A DNA stretch of 64,000 nt from UBA5018 sp947463165 (GTDB lineage: Bacteria; Cyanobacteriota; Cyanobacteriia; PCC-6307; Cyanobiaceae): assembly GCA_943371245.1 (NCBI GenBank), contig CALRTY020000012.1, forward strand, positions 22,987 to 86,986, in the 5' to 3' direction. The notes under the pieces were generated by a model. The model did not search any database, had not been told where the DNA came from, and worked only from the letters and a program-made list of their open reading frames with translations. The stretch's first letter is position 1. The number at the start of each line of letters is the position of its first letter. This document shows positions 1 through 8,443 of this stretch, one piece after another. Both the position numbers and the translations under genes were made by a program.

Positions 1-2
1 TC

Positions 3-1358
3 CTGATCGCCTCCACCGGTCGCCCTGGACCCGTGTTGATCGACGTGCCAAAGGATGTGGGCACCGAGCAGTTCGACTACCTGCCGGTGGAACCCGGCAG
101 CGCCATCCCAGCCGGTTTTCAGCTGCCCCCCAGCCCCAGCGCCGCCGCCATTGACGCCGCGGCCCAACTGCTGAGGCAGGCCCGCCGGCCGCTGCTCTAC
201 GTGGGTGGCGGTGCCATCAGCGGCGCTGCCCATGGGCCGCTGCTGGAGCTGGCGGAACGCTTCCGCCTGCCCGTAACCACCACCTTGATGGGTAAGGGAG
301 CTTTTGATGAGCGCCACCCCCTGGCCGTGGGCATGCTGGGCATGCACGGCACCGCCTATGCCAACTTTGCCGTTACTGAATGCGATCTGCTGATCGCCGC
401 CGGGGCCCGCTTTGACGATCGGGTGACCGGCCGTCTCGATGGCTTTGCGCCCAGGGCCCAGGTGATCCACATCGACATCGATGCCGCCGAAATGGGCAAA
501 ACCCGCCTGCCAGACGTGGCCGTGGTGGGCGATGTCAAGGCCGCCCTGGAGGCCCTGCTGGCTGTCACCAGCGGCGAGGATTCCCAGGGCCGCACCGAAG
601 CCTGGCTGGAGCGAATCAATAGCTGGAAACAGCATTATCCGCTGGTGGTGCCACCGCCTGAGGGGGAGATTGCCCCTCAAGAGGTGGTGGTGGCTCTGAG
701 GGAACTTGCGCCCGATGCCTTCTTCACCACCGATGTGGGCCAGCATCAGATGTGGGCAGCCCAATTTCTGCTCAATGGCCCGCGCCACTGGATCAGTTCG
801 GCTGGCCTCGGCACCATGGGCTTTGGCATGCCCGCCGCCATGGGTGTGCAGGTGGCCTTCCCCGAGGAGCAGGTGGTCTGCGTGGCCGGGGACGCCTCGA
901 TCCTGATGAATATTCAAGAGCTGGGCACCCTCAGTCAATACAAACTGCCGGTGAAGGTGGTGGTGCTCAACAACGGCTGGCAGGGCATGGTGCGCCAGTG
1001 GCAGGAGAGTTTTTACGAAGAGCGTTACTCGGCCTCCGAGATGACCGGCGGCATGCCCAACTTCCAGGCCTTGGCCGAGGCCTTCGGGGTGCGGGGCGTC
1101 ACCATCAGCGATCGGGCCAACCTGCGCTCCCAACTGCAGGAGGCCCTGCTGCACCCCGGCCCTGCCTTTATCGATGTAAAGGTGCGCCGCAACGAAAACT
1201 GCTACCCGATGGTGCCCCCCGGAGCTAGCAACGCCCAGATGGTGGGCCTGCCCAGCCACCCGGAACTGGCGATAGACACCATCCGCACCTGCGGCAGTTG
1301 CGGCAATCACACCGCCAGTGCCCACCTGTTCTGCCCCAGTTGCGGCGCCAAGCTCTGA
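3..1358 (+). CDS. ilvB: Acetolactate synthase large subunit, 5' end cut by window, with Cys4 C-terminal tail
   Basis: This is the ThDP-dependent enzyme that condenses two pyruvates to acetolactate (or pyruvate plus 2-oxobutyrate), the first committed step of valine, leucine and isoleucine synthesis. The frame is open from base 3, starting with the hallmark STGRPGPVLIDVPKD, so the N-terminal domain lies outside the window. The central FAD/ThDP domain has GARFDDRVTGRLD, and the C-terminal ThDP domain has GDASILMN followed by a conserved asparagine in VVLNNGWQGMVRQWQ. After the usual end near MVPPGASN there is an extra tail of about 40 residues carrying CGSCG and CPSCG, a zinc-ribbon-like pair of knuckles with cysteine codons at 1290, 1299, 1332 and 1341. 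The enzyme call is firm; the role of the tail is unknown. Confidence 0.95.
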   Translation: MIASTGRPGPVLIDVPKDVGTEQFDYLPVEPGSAIPAGFQLPPSPSAAAIDAAAQLLRQARRPLLYVGGGAISGAAHGPLLELAERFRLPVTTTLMGKGAFDERHPLAVGMLGMHGTAYANFAVTECDLLIAAGARFDDRVTGRLDGFAPRAQVIHIDIDAAEMGKTRLPDVAVVGDVKAALEALLAVTSGEDSQGRTEAWLERINSWKQHYPLVVPPPEGEIAPQEVVVALRELAPDAFFTTDVGQHQMWAAQFLLNGPRHWISSAGLGTMGFGMPAAMGVQVAFPEEQVVCVAGDASILMNIQELGTLSQYKLPVKVVVLNNGWQGMVRQWQESFYEERYSASEMTGGMPNFQALAEAFGVRGVTISDRANLRSQLQEALLHPGPAFIDVKVRRNENCYPMVPPGASNAQMVGLPSHPELAIDTIRTCGSCGNHTASAHLFCPSCGAKL

Positions 1359-1363
1359 ACAGC

Positions 1364-1759
1364 ATGGGAACCGCCTTGCGCCTGGGGCCGCTGTTTGCGG
1401 GACTGCTCACCCTGCTGATCTGGCTTGCACCAGGGGCGGCAGCGGCGGCTGAGGTGCTGGTGGTGCGTACGGCCACCCTGCTGCAGGTGGGCGATAGCAA
1501 CCGCAGCTACACCGTGGAGCTGGCCTGCCTCAGCGTTGCCCCAGAAAAACAGCAGCAGGCCCTGGCCTGGCTGCGTCGGGAGCTGCCCAGGCGCAGCCGC
1601 GTAAACCTCAGACCGCTGGGCAGCCACGACGGCATTTTGCTGGCCAGGGTGCAAAAACTAGGTTCCGCCAACGATTTGGCCAGCGGCCTGATCGCTGCCG
1701 GCCAGGCCAGCAATCAAACCGATGCCCCCGGCTGCGGTTCCCCTCCAACTCCGAGCTGA
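1364..1759 (+). CDS. Small exported nuclease-like protein
   Basis: The 131-residue protein begins five bases after ilvB stops. The ATG at 1364 is chosen because it is followed by a clear signal peptide (about residues 1-29, ending in an alanine-rich AAAAAE region). The mature part contains TATLLQVGDSNRSYTVELACL and LLARVQKLGSANDLASGLIAAGQA, which resembles a reduced staphylococcal-nuclease-like beta barrel as annotated in picocyanobacteria. The catalytic Arg/Glu set of true thermonucleases is not evident, so enzymatic activity is doubtful. Its spacing suggests co-transcription with ilvB. The family assignment is from general resemblance only. Confidence 0.5.
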   Translation: MGTALRLGPLFAGLLTLLIWLAPGAAAAAEVLVVRTATLLQVGDSNRSYTVELACLSVAPEKQQQALAWLRRELPRRSRVNLRPLGSHDGILLARVQKLGSANDLASGLIAAGQASNQTDAPGCGSPPTPS

Positions 1760-1771
1760 ACCTCCCCCTAG

Positions 1772-2053
1772 ATGAGCCTCAACCGCACCGCCAAGGGCAT
1801 CGTGCTAGTCCCCTGCCTGCTGTTGGGGGGTTGTTTCTTGGCCGCCGCCGCCTGGAGTGACGGGGCCGCCAGCGCCAACCGCCCCCTGGCCCTGGCCCTG
1901 GGGGCCGCCCTACTAGGTGCCGGCCTGCTTACCCAGGTGCTGCCAGAACAGCAAAAAACCAGCCAAATGACCAGCGATGCAACTGAAGCTCAAGCTGCAG
2001 ATCCCCAAGTAGCTCAAGCTGCAGACCCCCAAACAAAATCCCAACAGCCATAA
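1772..2053 (+). CDS. Small membrane protein with repeated Ala/Gln/Asp tail
   Basis: The 93-residue product was not recognised. Residues 8-30 and 40-60 are hydrophobic and probably form two membrane helices joined by a short DGAASANR loop. The last third is polar and contains a doubled eight-residue unit (AQAADPQ-like) encoded by a 24-bp direct repeat. It lies 12 bp after the nuclease-like gene, so the two are probably co-transcribed with ilvB. The composition of the hydrophobic part supports a real protein; the tail looks like recent repeat growth. Confidence 0.5.
   Translation: MSLNRTAKGIVLVPCLLLGGCFLAAAAWSDGAASANRPLALALGAALLGAGLLTQVLPEQQKTSQMTSDATEAQAADPQVAQAADPQTKSQQP
1988..2035 (+). repeat. 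24-bp tandem duplication in frame
   Basis: Two adjacent 24-bp units start with GCTCAAGCTGCAGA and differ at a few positions. They lie inside the tail of the small membrane protein and encode eight residues each, so the reading frame is kept. Confidence 0.8.
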
Positions 2054-2062
2054 ATCTGACCA

Positions 2063-2344
2063 TTACTGGGCTAGCAACTGCTGCTGTTTACTAAGCAACT
2101 GCCCCTGCAGGGTGGTCAGCCACCACCGCTGTTGGTTTAGCAACTGATATTGCCGGGTCAACCGCTGATAGTGGGGAATCCACTCGCCATGTTGTGCCAT
2201 CCACTGGTACTGGGTAGCACTGGACCTATTGGGGCGGCAGCAATTCAAGGGCCAGAGACCGCCCCCAGAACCGCCGATTAAATCAGGGCTCAGCACTGCC
2301 CATGGACCAAGGGCCCAGGGCCTGCCGAACCCTGCCGAACTCAC
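2063..2344 (-). CDS. Doubtful small protein, coupled to upstream gene
   Basis: The 93-codon frame begins with a GTG whose last bases overlap the TGA of the upstream secreted-protein gene (GTGA), the arrangement seen in translationally coupled pairs. The C-terminal half is rich in Gln, Leu and aromatic residues (RLTRQYQLLNQQRWW and LLSKQQQLLAQ) and could form a coiled coil. The N-terminal half (Gly, Pro, Trp) looks non-coding. No family is recognised; the frame may be fortuitous. Confidence 0.25.
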   Translation of the reverse strand: MSSAGFGRPWALGPWAVLSPDLIGGSGGGLWPLNCCRPNRSSATQYQWMAQHGEWIPHYQRLTRQYQLLNQQRWWLTTLQGQLLSKQQQLLAQ

Positions 2345-2778
2345 TTCTTCTGGCCGGGGGCCTGAGCTGGAGCGGCTTTCTGTAACTGGGCAATCACCTT
2401 GTCAACCACTTCCTTATCGGTGGCAGGCAGCTTATCGTAGCAACCCTGACGAACCCAGCGCACAATTTGAATATAGCTACCCTGCACCAATTGCTCATTG
2501 CCCAGCTTGCCGGAACCAACACCGGCGATCTCGGAGCCATGTCTATTGGCAATCACATAGGCCACCATTCTGCTATTTGCCACCAAAGACTTGGTGATCG
2601 GCACCTGTTCACTTACCGCCAAATCGCAGACGGATACAGCTCCCATGGTGCTGTAGAGGTTCACCTCCTCCTGGGATGCGGGCTTGGTGGCGGCTCCCTG
2701 GGCCAGCACTGGGGCGGCAGGCATGGTCACCAGTGCCATCGACGAGGCAGCCAGGGCGAGCAGGGTGGAGCGAAGCAC
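2341..2778 (-). CDS. Conserved secreted picocyanobacterial protein
   Basis: The 145-residue protein has a signal peptide (residues 1-26, ending APVLAQ), so it is exported or periplasmic. The mature region has two cysteines (VCDLAV and RQGCYDKLP) about 60 residues apart that could form a disulfide, and a basic C-terminus. The body, with NLYSTMGAVSVCDLAV and SYIQIVRWVRQGCYDKLP, resembles conserved hypothetical proteins of marine Synechococcus; no biochemical function is known to me. It is divergent from ppsA, and the gap between the two starts holds their promoters. Confidence 0.65.
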   Translation of the reverse strand: MLRSTLLALAASSMALVTMPAAPVLAQGAATKPASQEEVNLYSTMGAVSVCDLAVSEQVPITKSLVANSRMVAYVIANRHGSEIAGVGSGKLGNEQLVQGSYIQIVRWVRQGCYDKLPATDKEVVDKVIAQLQKAAPAQAPGQKK

Positions 2779-2940
2779 AGTTAGGGGAATTGGAGCGAAG
2801 TCACCACTGTGGCATCGATGACAGCCCCAAAGCAGTGCGCCGGATTGCAGGCTGGATGCACCTGGTTCAGGGCGAGATCTCCCAGCAGCCGCTGCCAGCG
2901 CCGCGCCCTGGACAGATTCAAGTCAGCAGTCAATGTCGCC

Positions 2941-5562
2941 ATGGGCCTCCAGGACGCCAGCGGGCGCGAAGCACCGCCATTGCGATCCCCCCAAAAAACG
3001 CCAGCGCAGGCGCCCCTAGAAGCCCAACTACAGGCGCCGCCACTGGTGGTGCCCCTGCAGGCAGTGGGTATCGAGGCGATCCCCCAGGTGGGCGGCAAAA
3101 ACGCCTCCCTGGGGGAGATGATCCGGGAGCTGACGGCCGAGGGGGTGAGGGTTCCCGGGGGATTTGCCACCACCGCCTTCGCCTACCGCCGATTCATCGC
3201 CAGCAGCCAGCTGGGGGACCGCCTGCACCAGCTCCTGGGCGATCTGGACATCACCAACCTGGAGGCGCTGCGGGCGGCAGGGGCAGCTGCCCGCGCGCTG
3301 CTGCTGGCCAGCCCCTTGCCGGCGGATCTGGAGGCGGCGATTTTGGCCGCCTACCACCAGTTGGGGGCCTCGGCCGGCCAGGCGGCCCCAGCGGTAGCCG
3401 TGCGCTCTAGCGCCACAGCGGAAGACCTGCCCGATGCCAGCTTCGCCGGCCAGCAGGAAACCTTTCTCAATGTGAGCGGCGACGCCCACTTGATCGCCGC
3501 CTGCCGTCGCTGCTACAGCTCCCTGTTCACCGATCGGGCCATCTCCTATCGGCAGATCCATGGCTTCAATCACGCCGATGTGGCCCTCTCCATTGGCGTG
3601 CAGCGGATGGTGCGCTCAGACCTGGCCGCCTCGGGGGTGATGTTCACCATCGACACCGAGAGCGGCTTCCGCGATGCGGTGCTGCTCACCGCCGCCTACG
3701 GCCTGGGCGAAACAGTGGTACAGGGGGCGGTGAACCCAGACGAATACCTAATTTTCAAGCCCACCTTGCACCAGGGCTATGCCCCGATCGTGGGCAAACG
3801 CCTGGGCAGCAAGGCCGTGAAGATGGTGCTCAGCGAAGCAGGGATCGGCAATGCGCCGCCCAGCGACCCAGTTCCCAGCACAGTTCCCTGCGAGGAAATT
3901 CCCAGCGAAGCGATCTACGGCGAGGCGATTGTCAGCGAGGCTGTGCTCAGTGAGTTAGCTCAAGCCAGGGATAGCCGTATCACTACCAAAACCGTGCCAG
4001 TGCCCGCCGCAGAGCAGGGGCGCTTTGCCATCAGCGATGCCGAAGTACTGCAACTGGCCCGCTGGGGCTGCGCCATTGAGCGCCACTACTCCAGGCAGCG
4101 GGGTCGGCCAACGCCCATGGATATCGAGTGGGCCAAAGACGGCATCAGCGGCCAGCTATTCATCCTCCAGGCCCGGCCGGAAACGGTGGAATCGCGCCGC
4201 CACAGCAACATGCTGCGCCGCTGGCATCTGGAACCTGGCGCTGCCGAGGTGATCTGCCGGGGCAGGGCGGTGGGCTCGGCGGTCAGCAGCGGCAGGGCCA
4301 AAATCCTGGCCGATCCCTCCGAGATTGAACAATTCGGCGTCGGCGATCTACTGGTAACCGAGCGCACCGACCCCGACTGGGAACCGATTCTCAAGCGCGC
4401 CAGTGGCGTGATCACCAACCAGGGGGGGCGCACCTGCCATGCGGCGATCATCGCCCGCGAGATGGGTATCACCGCGATCGTCGGCACGGGCGATGCCACC
4501 AGCCGCATCGCTGATGGCGAAACGATCACCGCCAGCTGCGCCGAGGGAGATGAGGGGCGCGTCTATCGGGGCGACCTGGCCTACAGGCTGGAAGAGCTGC
4601 CGATCGAAGCGCTGCCGGCCAGCCGCACCGGGATCATGCTCAACATCGGCAACCCGGCGGAGGCCTTCAAACTCGCCGCCCTGCCCTGCGATGGGGTGGG
4701 GCTGGCCCGGCTGGAATTCATCATCGCCAACCACATCCAGGTGCATCCCATGGCGCTGCTGCAACCCCAGCGGCTGCGGGATCCGGCCGTACGCCAAGCC
4801 ATCGCCGACCGCACGGCCGCCTACCAGCAGCCAGCAGATTTCTATTTAGATCGTTTGGCCCTGGGGATGGGCCGTATCGCCGCGGCTTTTTTCCCGAAAC
4901 CGGTGATTTTGCGGTTCTCCGATTTCAAGAGCAACGAATACGCCAAGTTGCTCGGTGGCGCCGATTTTGAACCCCGGGAGGAAAACCCAATGCTGGGCTG
5001 GCGGGGCGCCTGCCGCTACTACGCGCCGGAATTTCGCGATGCATTTGACCTGGAATGCAAGGCCCTGCTGCGGGTACGCGAACAGATGGGCCTTACCAAT
5101 GGGATCCCGATGGTGCCCTTCTGCCGCACCCCCGCAGAGGGCGACAAAGTTTTGCAAGAAATGGCCCGCCACGGCCTGGTGCGGGGCCAAAACGGACTGG
5201 AGGTATACGTGATGGTGGAACTGCCCAGCAATGTGATCGAGGCGGAGGCCTTCGCGGAGCGCTTCGACGGCTTCTCGATTGGCTCCAACGATCTCACCCA
5301 ATTAACGCTCGGGTTGGATCGGGATTCAGCGCTGGTGGCGGATCTATTCGACGAACGTCAGGCCTCGGTGCAGGAGCTGATCCGCATGGCCATCCAAACG
5401 GCCAAGCGCTGTGGCCGCAAGATCGGCATCTGCGGCCAGGCCGCCAGCGATGACCCACTGATGCTGCGCTTTCTGGTGGAACAGGGCATCGACTCGATCA
5501 GCCTCAACCCAGATGCGCTCATCGAAACCCGGCTGCTGGTGGCTGAACTGGAGCGGCAGTAG
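2941..5562 (+). CDS. ppsA: Phosphoenolpyruvate synthase
   Basis: It converts pyruvate and ATP to phosphoenolpyruvate, AMP and phosphate, a gluconeogenic step. The N-terminal ATP-grasp domain begins at VGGKNASLGEMIREL and includes AVRSSATAEDLPDASFAGQQET. The phosphohistidine swivel domain has GGRTCHAAIIAREMG, and the C-terminal TIM barrel ends with GICGQAASD, containing the catalytic cysteine. The frame is open from a GTG at 2809, but the first 44 residues look non-coding, so the ATG at 2941 is preferred. Between ATP-grasp and swivel domains is an insertion of about 45 residues made of five-residue units (PSEAI-like) encoded by a 15-bp array. The body is otherwise family-typical. Confidence 0.93.
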   Translation: MGLQDASGREAPPLRSPQKTPAQAPLEAQLQAPPLVVPLQAVGIEAIPQVGGKNASLGEMIRELTAEGVRVPGGFATTAFAYRRFIASSQLGDRLHQLLGDLDITNLEALRAAGAAARALLLASPLPADLEAAILAAYHQLGASAGQAAPAVAVRSSATAEDLPDASFAGQQETFLNVSGDAHLIAACRRCYSSLFTDRAISYRQIHGFNHADVALSIGVQRMVRSDLAASGVMFTIDTESGFRDAVLLTAAYGLGETVVQGAVNPDEYLIFKPTLHQGYAPIVGKRLGSKAVKMVLSEAGIGNAPPSDPVPSTVPCEEIPSEAIYGEAIVSEAVLSELAQARDSRITTKTVPVPAAEQGRFAISDAEVLQLARWGCAIERHYSRQRGRPTPMDIEWAKDGISGQLFILQARPETVESRRHSNMLRRWHLEPGAAEVICRGRAVGSAVSSGRAKILADPSEIEQFGVGDLLVTERTDPDWEPILKRASGVITNQGGRTCHAAIIAREMGITAIVGTGDATSRIADGETITASCAEGDEGRVYRGDLAYRLEELPIEALPASRTGIMLNIGNPAEAFKLAALPCDGVGLARLEFIIANHIQVHPMALLQPQRLRDPAVRQAIADRTAAYQQPADFYLDRLALGMGRIAAAFFPKPVILRFSDFKSNEYAKLLGGADFEPREENPMLGWRGACRYYAPEFRDAFDLECKALLRVREQMGLTNGIPMVPFCRTPAEGDKVLQEMARHGLVRGQNGLEVYVMVELPSNVIEAEAFAERFDGFSIGSNDLTQLTLGLDRDSALVADLFDERQASVQELIRMAIQTAKRCGRKIGICGQAASDDPLMLRFLVEQGIDSISLNPDALIETRLLVAELERQ
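3829..3960 (+). repeat. Degenerate 15-bp array inside ppsA
   Basis: Nine units, all 15 bp except one of 12 bp, lie in register with the codons; a typical unit is CCCAGCGAAGCGATC, read as PSEAI. Variants read LSEAG, PSDPV, PCEEI, YGEAI and VSEAV. The array forms a linker insertion between conserved domains. Confidence 0.85.
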
Positions 5563-5576
5563 GCAGCCAGCAGCTC

Positions 5577-6362
5577 TCAGAACTGAGCCCCCAGGGGCAG
5601 CGATATGGGCACCCCAGGCTGCGGATCGATCAACTGGCAAGCCTGCAAACCAGCGGCGGCAACCGCCTGGGCCGCCTCGGCCAGCGTGCCCCGCTGACGC
5701 AACAGCGGACTGAGCAATCCCTTGAACTCCACCTCACCGCCGGCGGAACTGGCCAGCACCGTCCGGGGCTGGAAGCGCCGCAGCAGCTCTGGCAAAACCT
5801 GGCGACCCTTCACCAGGGGACCCCCCAGGGGCAGGCCCAGGTCGATCACGGGAGTGATCACCGCATCGAGCCGCCGCGGCGGCAGCTGGCTGACGGGGGG
5901 CAAAAAGCCGTGGGGCTCTAAATAAATGGCAGCGAGAGGATGCTCCAGCAGATAGCCGTTCTGCAGCTGGGGCACCGGCGCCCCGGCCGTGGCCGTGATC
6001 GTCAAGGCACCGCTGAGTTGGCGCTGGCCCGGCCCCAGAGCGGTGACATTGGCAAAACCCAGATCGCGGCACAGTCGCGCCGCCGCCCTCGCCGCCAACA
6101 CCGGCAACTGGCGAGGCAGTAGATCGAGGCTGGCGGGATGGGCGTGGTCTGGTAGGCCCTGGGTGAGCAACAGCAGATCGAGCCGCTCCGGCACGGGCTG
6201 ATAGCTGGGCATCTCGCCCTGCAGCAGCCAGGGCCCCGGCGGGAAAACCAGCGGACCCACCAGCCAGGGATCGAGCAGCACCCTCAAGCAAGCGGTGGCA
6301 TCGGCAAACTCCAGCAGCCAACCGTTGGCGCCGAAGTAGGTGAGCTCTAGGCGACCCGACAT
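5577..6362 (-). CDS. MBL-fold metal-dependent hydrolase-like protein
   Basis: The 261-residue protein resembles the UlaG-like branch of the metallo-beta-lactamase fold. It starts with a strand carrying LTYFGANGWLLEF, then DPWLVGP and LLLLTQGLPDHAHPASLDLL. In active family members the equivalent motif is HxHxDH; here the region reads TQGLPDHAHP, so metal ligands are partly altered and activity is uncertain. A later VITPVIDLGLPLGGPLVKG segment matches the strand that normally carries another ligand. It converges on ppsA with a 14-bp gap and starts with ATG at 6362. Confidence 0.7.
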   Translation of the reverse strand: MSGRLELTYFGANGWLLEFADATACLRVLLDPWLVGPLVFPPGPWLLQGEMPSYQPVPERLDLLLLTQGLPDHAHPASLDLLPRQLPVLAARAAARLCRDLGFANVTALGPGQRQLSGALTITATAGAPVPQLQNGYLLEHPLAAIYLEPHGFLPPVSQLPPRRLDAVITPVIDLGLPLGGPLVKGRQVLPELLRRFQPRTVLASSAGGEVEFKGLLSPLLRQRGTLAEAAQAVAAAGLQACQLIDPQPGVPISLPLGAQF

Positions 6363-6374
6363 GGTAATTCGGCT

Positions 6375-6530
6375 TCAGGCGCCGTGCAACACCAGGGGAG
6401 CGGCGCCTGTGGTATCCAACTGGGCAGTGGGCCGCTGCAGCAACTGCCACACGATCACCGCGTGGGCCATGAACCGCCAAGCGCTGAGCACCGCCAGGGC
6501 CATACACAGGGGGCAATGGGTGATCGTCAT
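6375..6530 (-). CDS. Possible small membrane peptide
   Basis: A 51-codon frame starts at ATG 6530 and ends 12 bp before the MBL-fold gene on the same strand. It carries one hydrophobic segment containing CPLCMALAVLSAWRF. The spacing fits an operon, but the frame is short and no homologue is recognised, so this is tentative. Confidence 0.3.
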   Translation of the reverse strand: MTITHCPLCMALAVLSAWRFMAHAVIVWQLLQRPTAQLDTTGAAPLVLHGA

Positions 6531-6634
6531 CCGCGCTACTGCTGCTGCTGGATCCACCCTGGCAGGGGGAAGCGACGAATGGGGAAGCTGGGGGCCTGCT
6601 GGAATAAGGCGAAGGGTTGGGAGCCATCGAGCCG

Positions 6635-8305
6635 ATGTTGAGGCTGAGCCAACTGAAGCTGCCCCTGAACCACAGCCAGGCCGACCTGGAGGCCGCCGTG
6701 GTCAAACGCCTGCGGCTGCAGCCCGGTGATCTACTCGGCCTGCGGCTAGCCAAACGCAGCGTCGATGCCCGCCGCAAACCCGATGTGTATCTGGTTTACA
6801 GCCTGGACGTGGAACTGGCTCCGGCGGTGGAAAAGGCCCTGCTATCCAGGGCCAAAGCCGATCCCCAACTAACCGCCAGCCCGGATACCGCCTATCGCTT
6901 CCTGGTGGCACCAGCCGCTGGGGAGCGGCTGGGGTTGATCGCCAACTGTCGGCCAGTGGTGATTGGCGCCGGCCCCTGCGGTTACTTCGCGGCCCTGTTA
7001 CTGGCCCAGATGGGGCTGCGGCCGCTGCTGTTGGAGAGGGGCCAAGCGGTGAAACAACGCAGCGCCGACACCTTCGGGTTCTGGCGGGGCGAACAACCAT
7101 TCAAGCCCGAATCCAATGCCCAGTTTGGCGAGGGTGGTGCCGGCACCTTTTCCGATGGCAAGCTCTACAGCCAGGTAAGTGAACCCCAGGCCTATTGCCG
7201 CAAGGTGCTGGAAGAACTGGTGGCTGCCGGGGCCAATGCCGAGATCCTCACCCTGCACCGGCCCCACATCGGCACCTTCAAATTGGCCACGGTGGTGCGG
7301 GGCCTGAGGGCTCGGATCGAATCCCTCGGCGGTGAAGTGCGCTTTGGCTGCCGGGTGGATGGCCTGGATCTAGATCCGATCAACCGCCAACTGCGGGGGC
7401 TGCTCTTAGCCAACGGCGAACGGCTGAGCGCCAGTCACGCGGTGATCGCCATGGGGCACAGTGCCCGCGACACCTTCGCCCAATTGCGAGCCCAGGGGGT
7501 GGCGATGCAGGCCAAACCCTTTGCGATCGGCGTGCGGATCGAGCACCCCCAGGGGCTAATTGATCGAGCCCGTTACGGCGAGGCCGCCGGCCACCCCCAG
7601 CTGGGGGCGGCTGATTACAAATTGGTGCACCACTGCACCGCTGCGGAGCTGTTAGGCCGCGACGTTTACAGCTTTTGCATGTGTCCCGGAGGCCTGGTGG
7701 TGGGCGCCACCTCCGAGCCAGGTCGGGTGGTGACCAATGGCATGAGCCAACACAGCCGCAACGAACGCAATGCCAACAGCGGGCTTGTGGTCAACGTCAC
7801 CCTCGCGGACCTGGAGCCCTATGGCGATGGGCCCGGCGATCCCCTGGCGGGGGTGGCCTTTCAGCGCCATTGGGAGAGCCAGGCATTTATCGCTGGCGGT
7901 GGCGATTTTCAGGCCCCTGCCCAGAGCGTGGCCGATTTCCTGGCCGGGGGCAGCTGCCAGGCAGAGGCCAAGGCAGCCCTGCAGCCCTCCTACTTGCCCG
8001 GCGTGCGTTACACCAGCTTGGAGAGCTGTTTACCACAGTTTGTGCTGGCGGCCCTGAGGGAGGCGCTGCCGGTGTTTGAGCGACGCATTCCTGGCTTTGC
8101 CGGCCAGGCGGCGCTGCTAACTGCCGTGGAAACGCGCACCTCATCGCCTGTACGCATTCCACGCCATGCAAAAACCCTGGAGTGCGTTAACACTCCAGGG
8201 TTGTATCCCGGCGGAGAAGGAGCCGGTTATGCGGGCGGCATCCTGTCGGCGGCGATCGATGGGATCAAACTGGCCGAACAGGTGGCCCTCAGCATTTGCG
8301 GTTAA
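6635..8305 (+). CDS. NAD(P)/FAD-dependent oxidoreductase (COG2509-like)
   Basis: The 556-residue flavoprotein has a short N-terminal domain (MLRLSQLKLPLNHS...RRKPDVYLVYSLD), then a Rossmann FAD site VVIGAGPCGYFAALLLAQMG and an FAD-ribose-binding acidic residue in LLLERG. The C-terminus closes with GLYPGGEGAGYAGGILSAA, the second FAD-contacting motif. Internal FSDGKLYSQ and RVEHP-like segments are typical of this family of predicted dehydrogenases, whose substrate is unknown. The ATG at 6635 is preferred over 6617 because family members start at the LRLSQL strand. A long perfect inverted repeat lies inside the coding region near the 3' end. Confidence 0.85.
   Translation: MLRLSQLKLPLNHSQADLEAAVVKRLRLQPGDLLGLRLAKRSVDARRKPDVYLVYSLDVELAPAVEKALLSRAKADPQLTASPDTAYRFLVAPAAGERLGLIANCRPVVIGAGPCGYFAALLLAQMGLRPLLLERGQAVKQRSADTFGFWRGEQPFKPESNAQFGEGGAGTFSDGKLYSQVSEPQAYCRKVLEELVAAGANAEILTLHRPHIGTFKLATVVRGLRARIESLGGEVRFGCRVDGLDLDPINRQLRGLLLANGERLSASHAVIAMGHSARDTFAQLRAQGVAMQAKPFAIGVRIEHPQGLIDRARYGEAAGHPQLGAADYKLVHHCTAAELLGRDVYSFCMCPGGLVVGATSEPGRVVTNGMSQHSRNERNANSGLVVNVTLADLEPYGDGPGDPLAGVAFQRHWESQAFIAGGGDFQAPAQSVADFLAGGSCQAEAKAALQPSYLPGVRYTSLESCLPQFVLAALREALPVFERRIPGFAGQAALLTAVETRTSSPVRIPRHAKTLECVNTPGLYPGGEGAGYAGGILSAAIDGIKLAEQVALSICG
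8173..8202. other. Perfect 12-bp inverted repeat inside a coding region
   Basis: AACCCTGGAGTG pairs with CACTCCAGGGTT around the six-base loop CGTTAA. The structure is perfect, GC-rich and lies about 100 bp before the stop codon of the FAD oxidoreductase gene. There is no T-run, so it is not an obvious terminator. Confidence 0.8.
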
Positions 8306-8432
8306 CTGGCTAGAAGGCTGAGAACAGGCGAGAAGGCTGTTAACAGGCCAGAAGCCTGGTAAAAGTCTAAACGCCTGGTCTCTTGGCAAAGAAGCCTGCT
8401 AGGGCAGAAAGCCTGCTAGGGGCTGAACCTGC
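8306..8432. repeat. Degenerate 17-19-bp intergenic repeats
   Basis: Between the FAD oxidoreductase and cyAbrB genes the DNA is a run of related units. About three have the form GGCNAGAAGGCTGNNAACA, and two near 8385-8420 contain AAGCCTGCTAGGG. They are less regular than the 15-bp arrays. No gene is seen here. Confidence 0.6.
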
Positions 8433-8443
8433 TGGTCAGCAGA

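Noticed and set aside
2676..3410. Plus-strand frame overlapping the start of ppsA
   Set aside because: Different frame from ppsA, very Gly/Pro/Arg rich; a shadow of GC-rich coding DNA.
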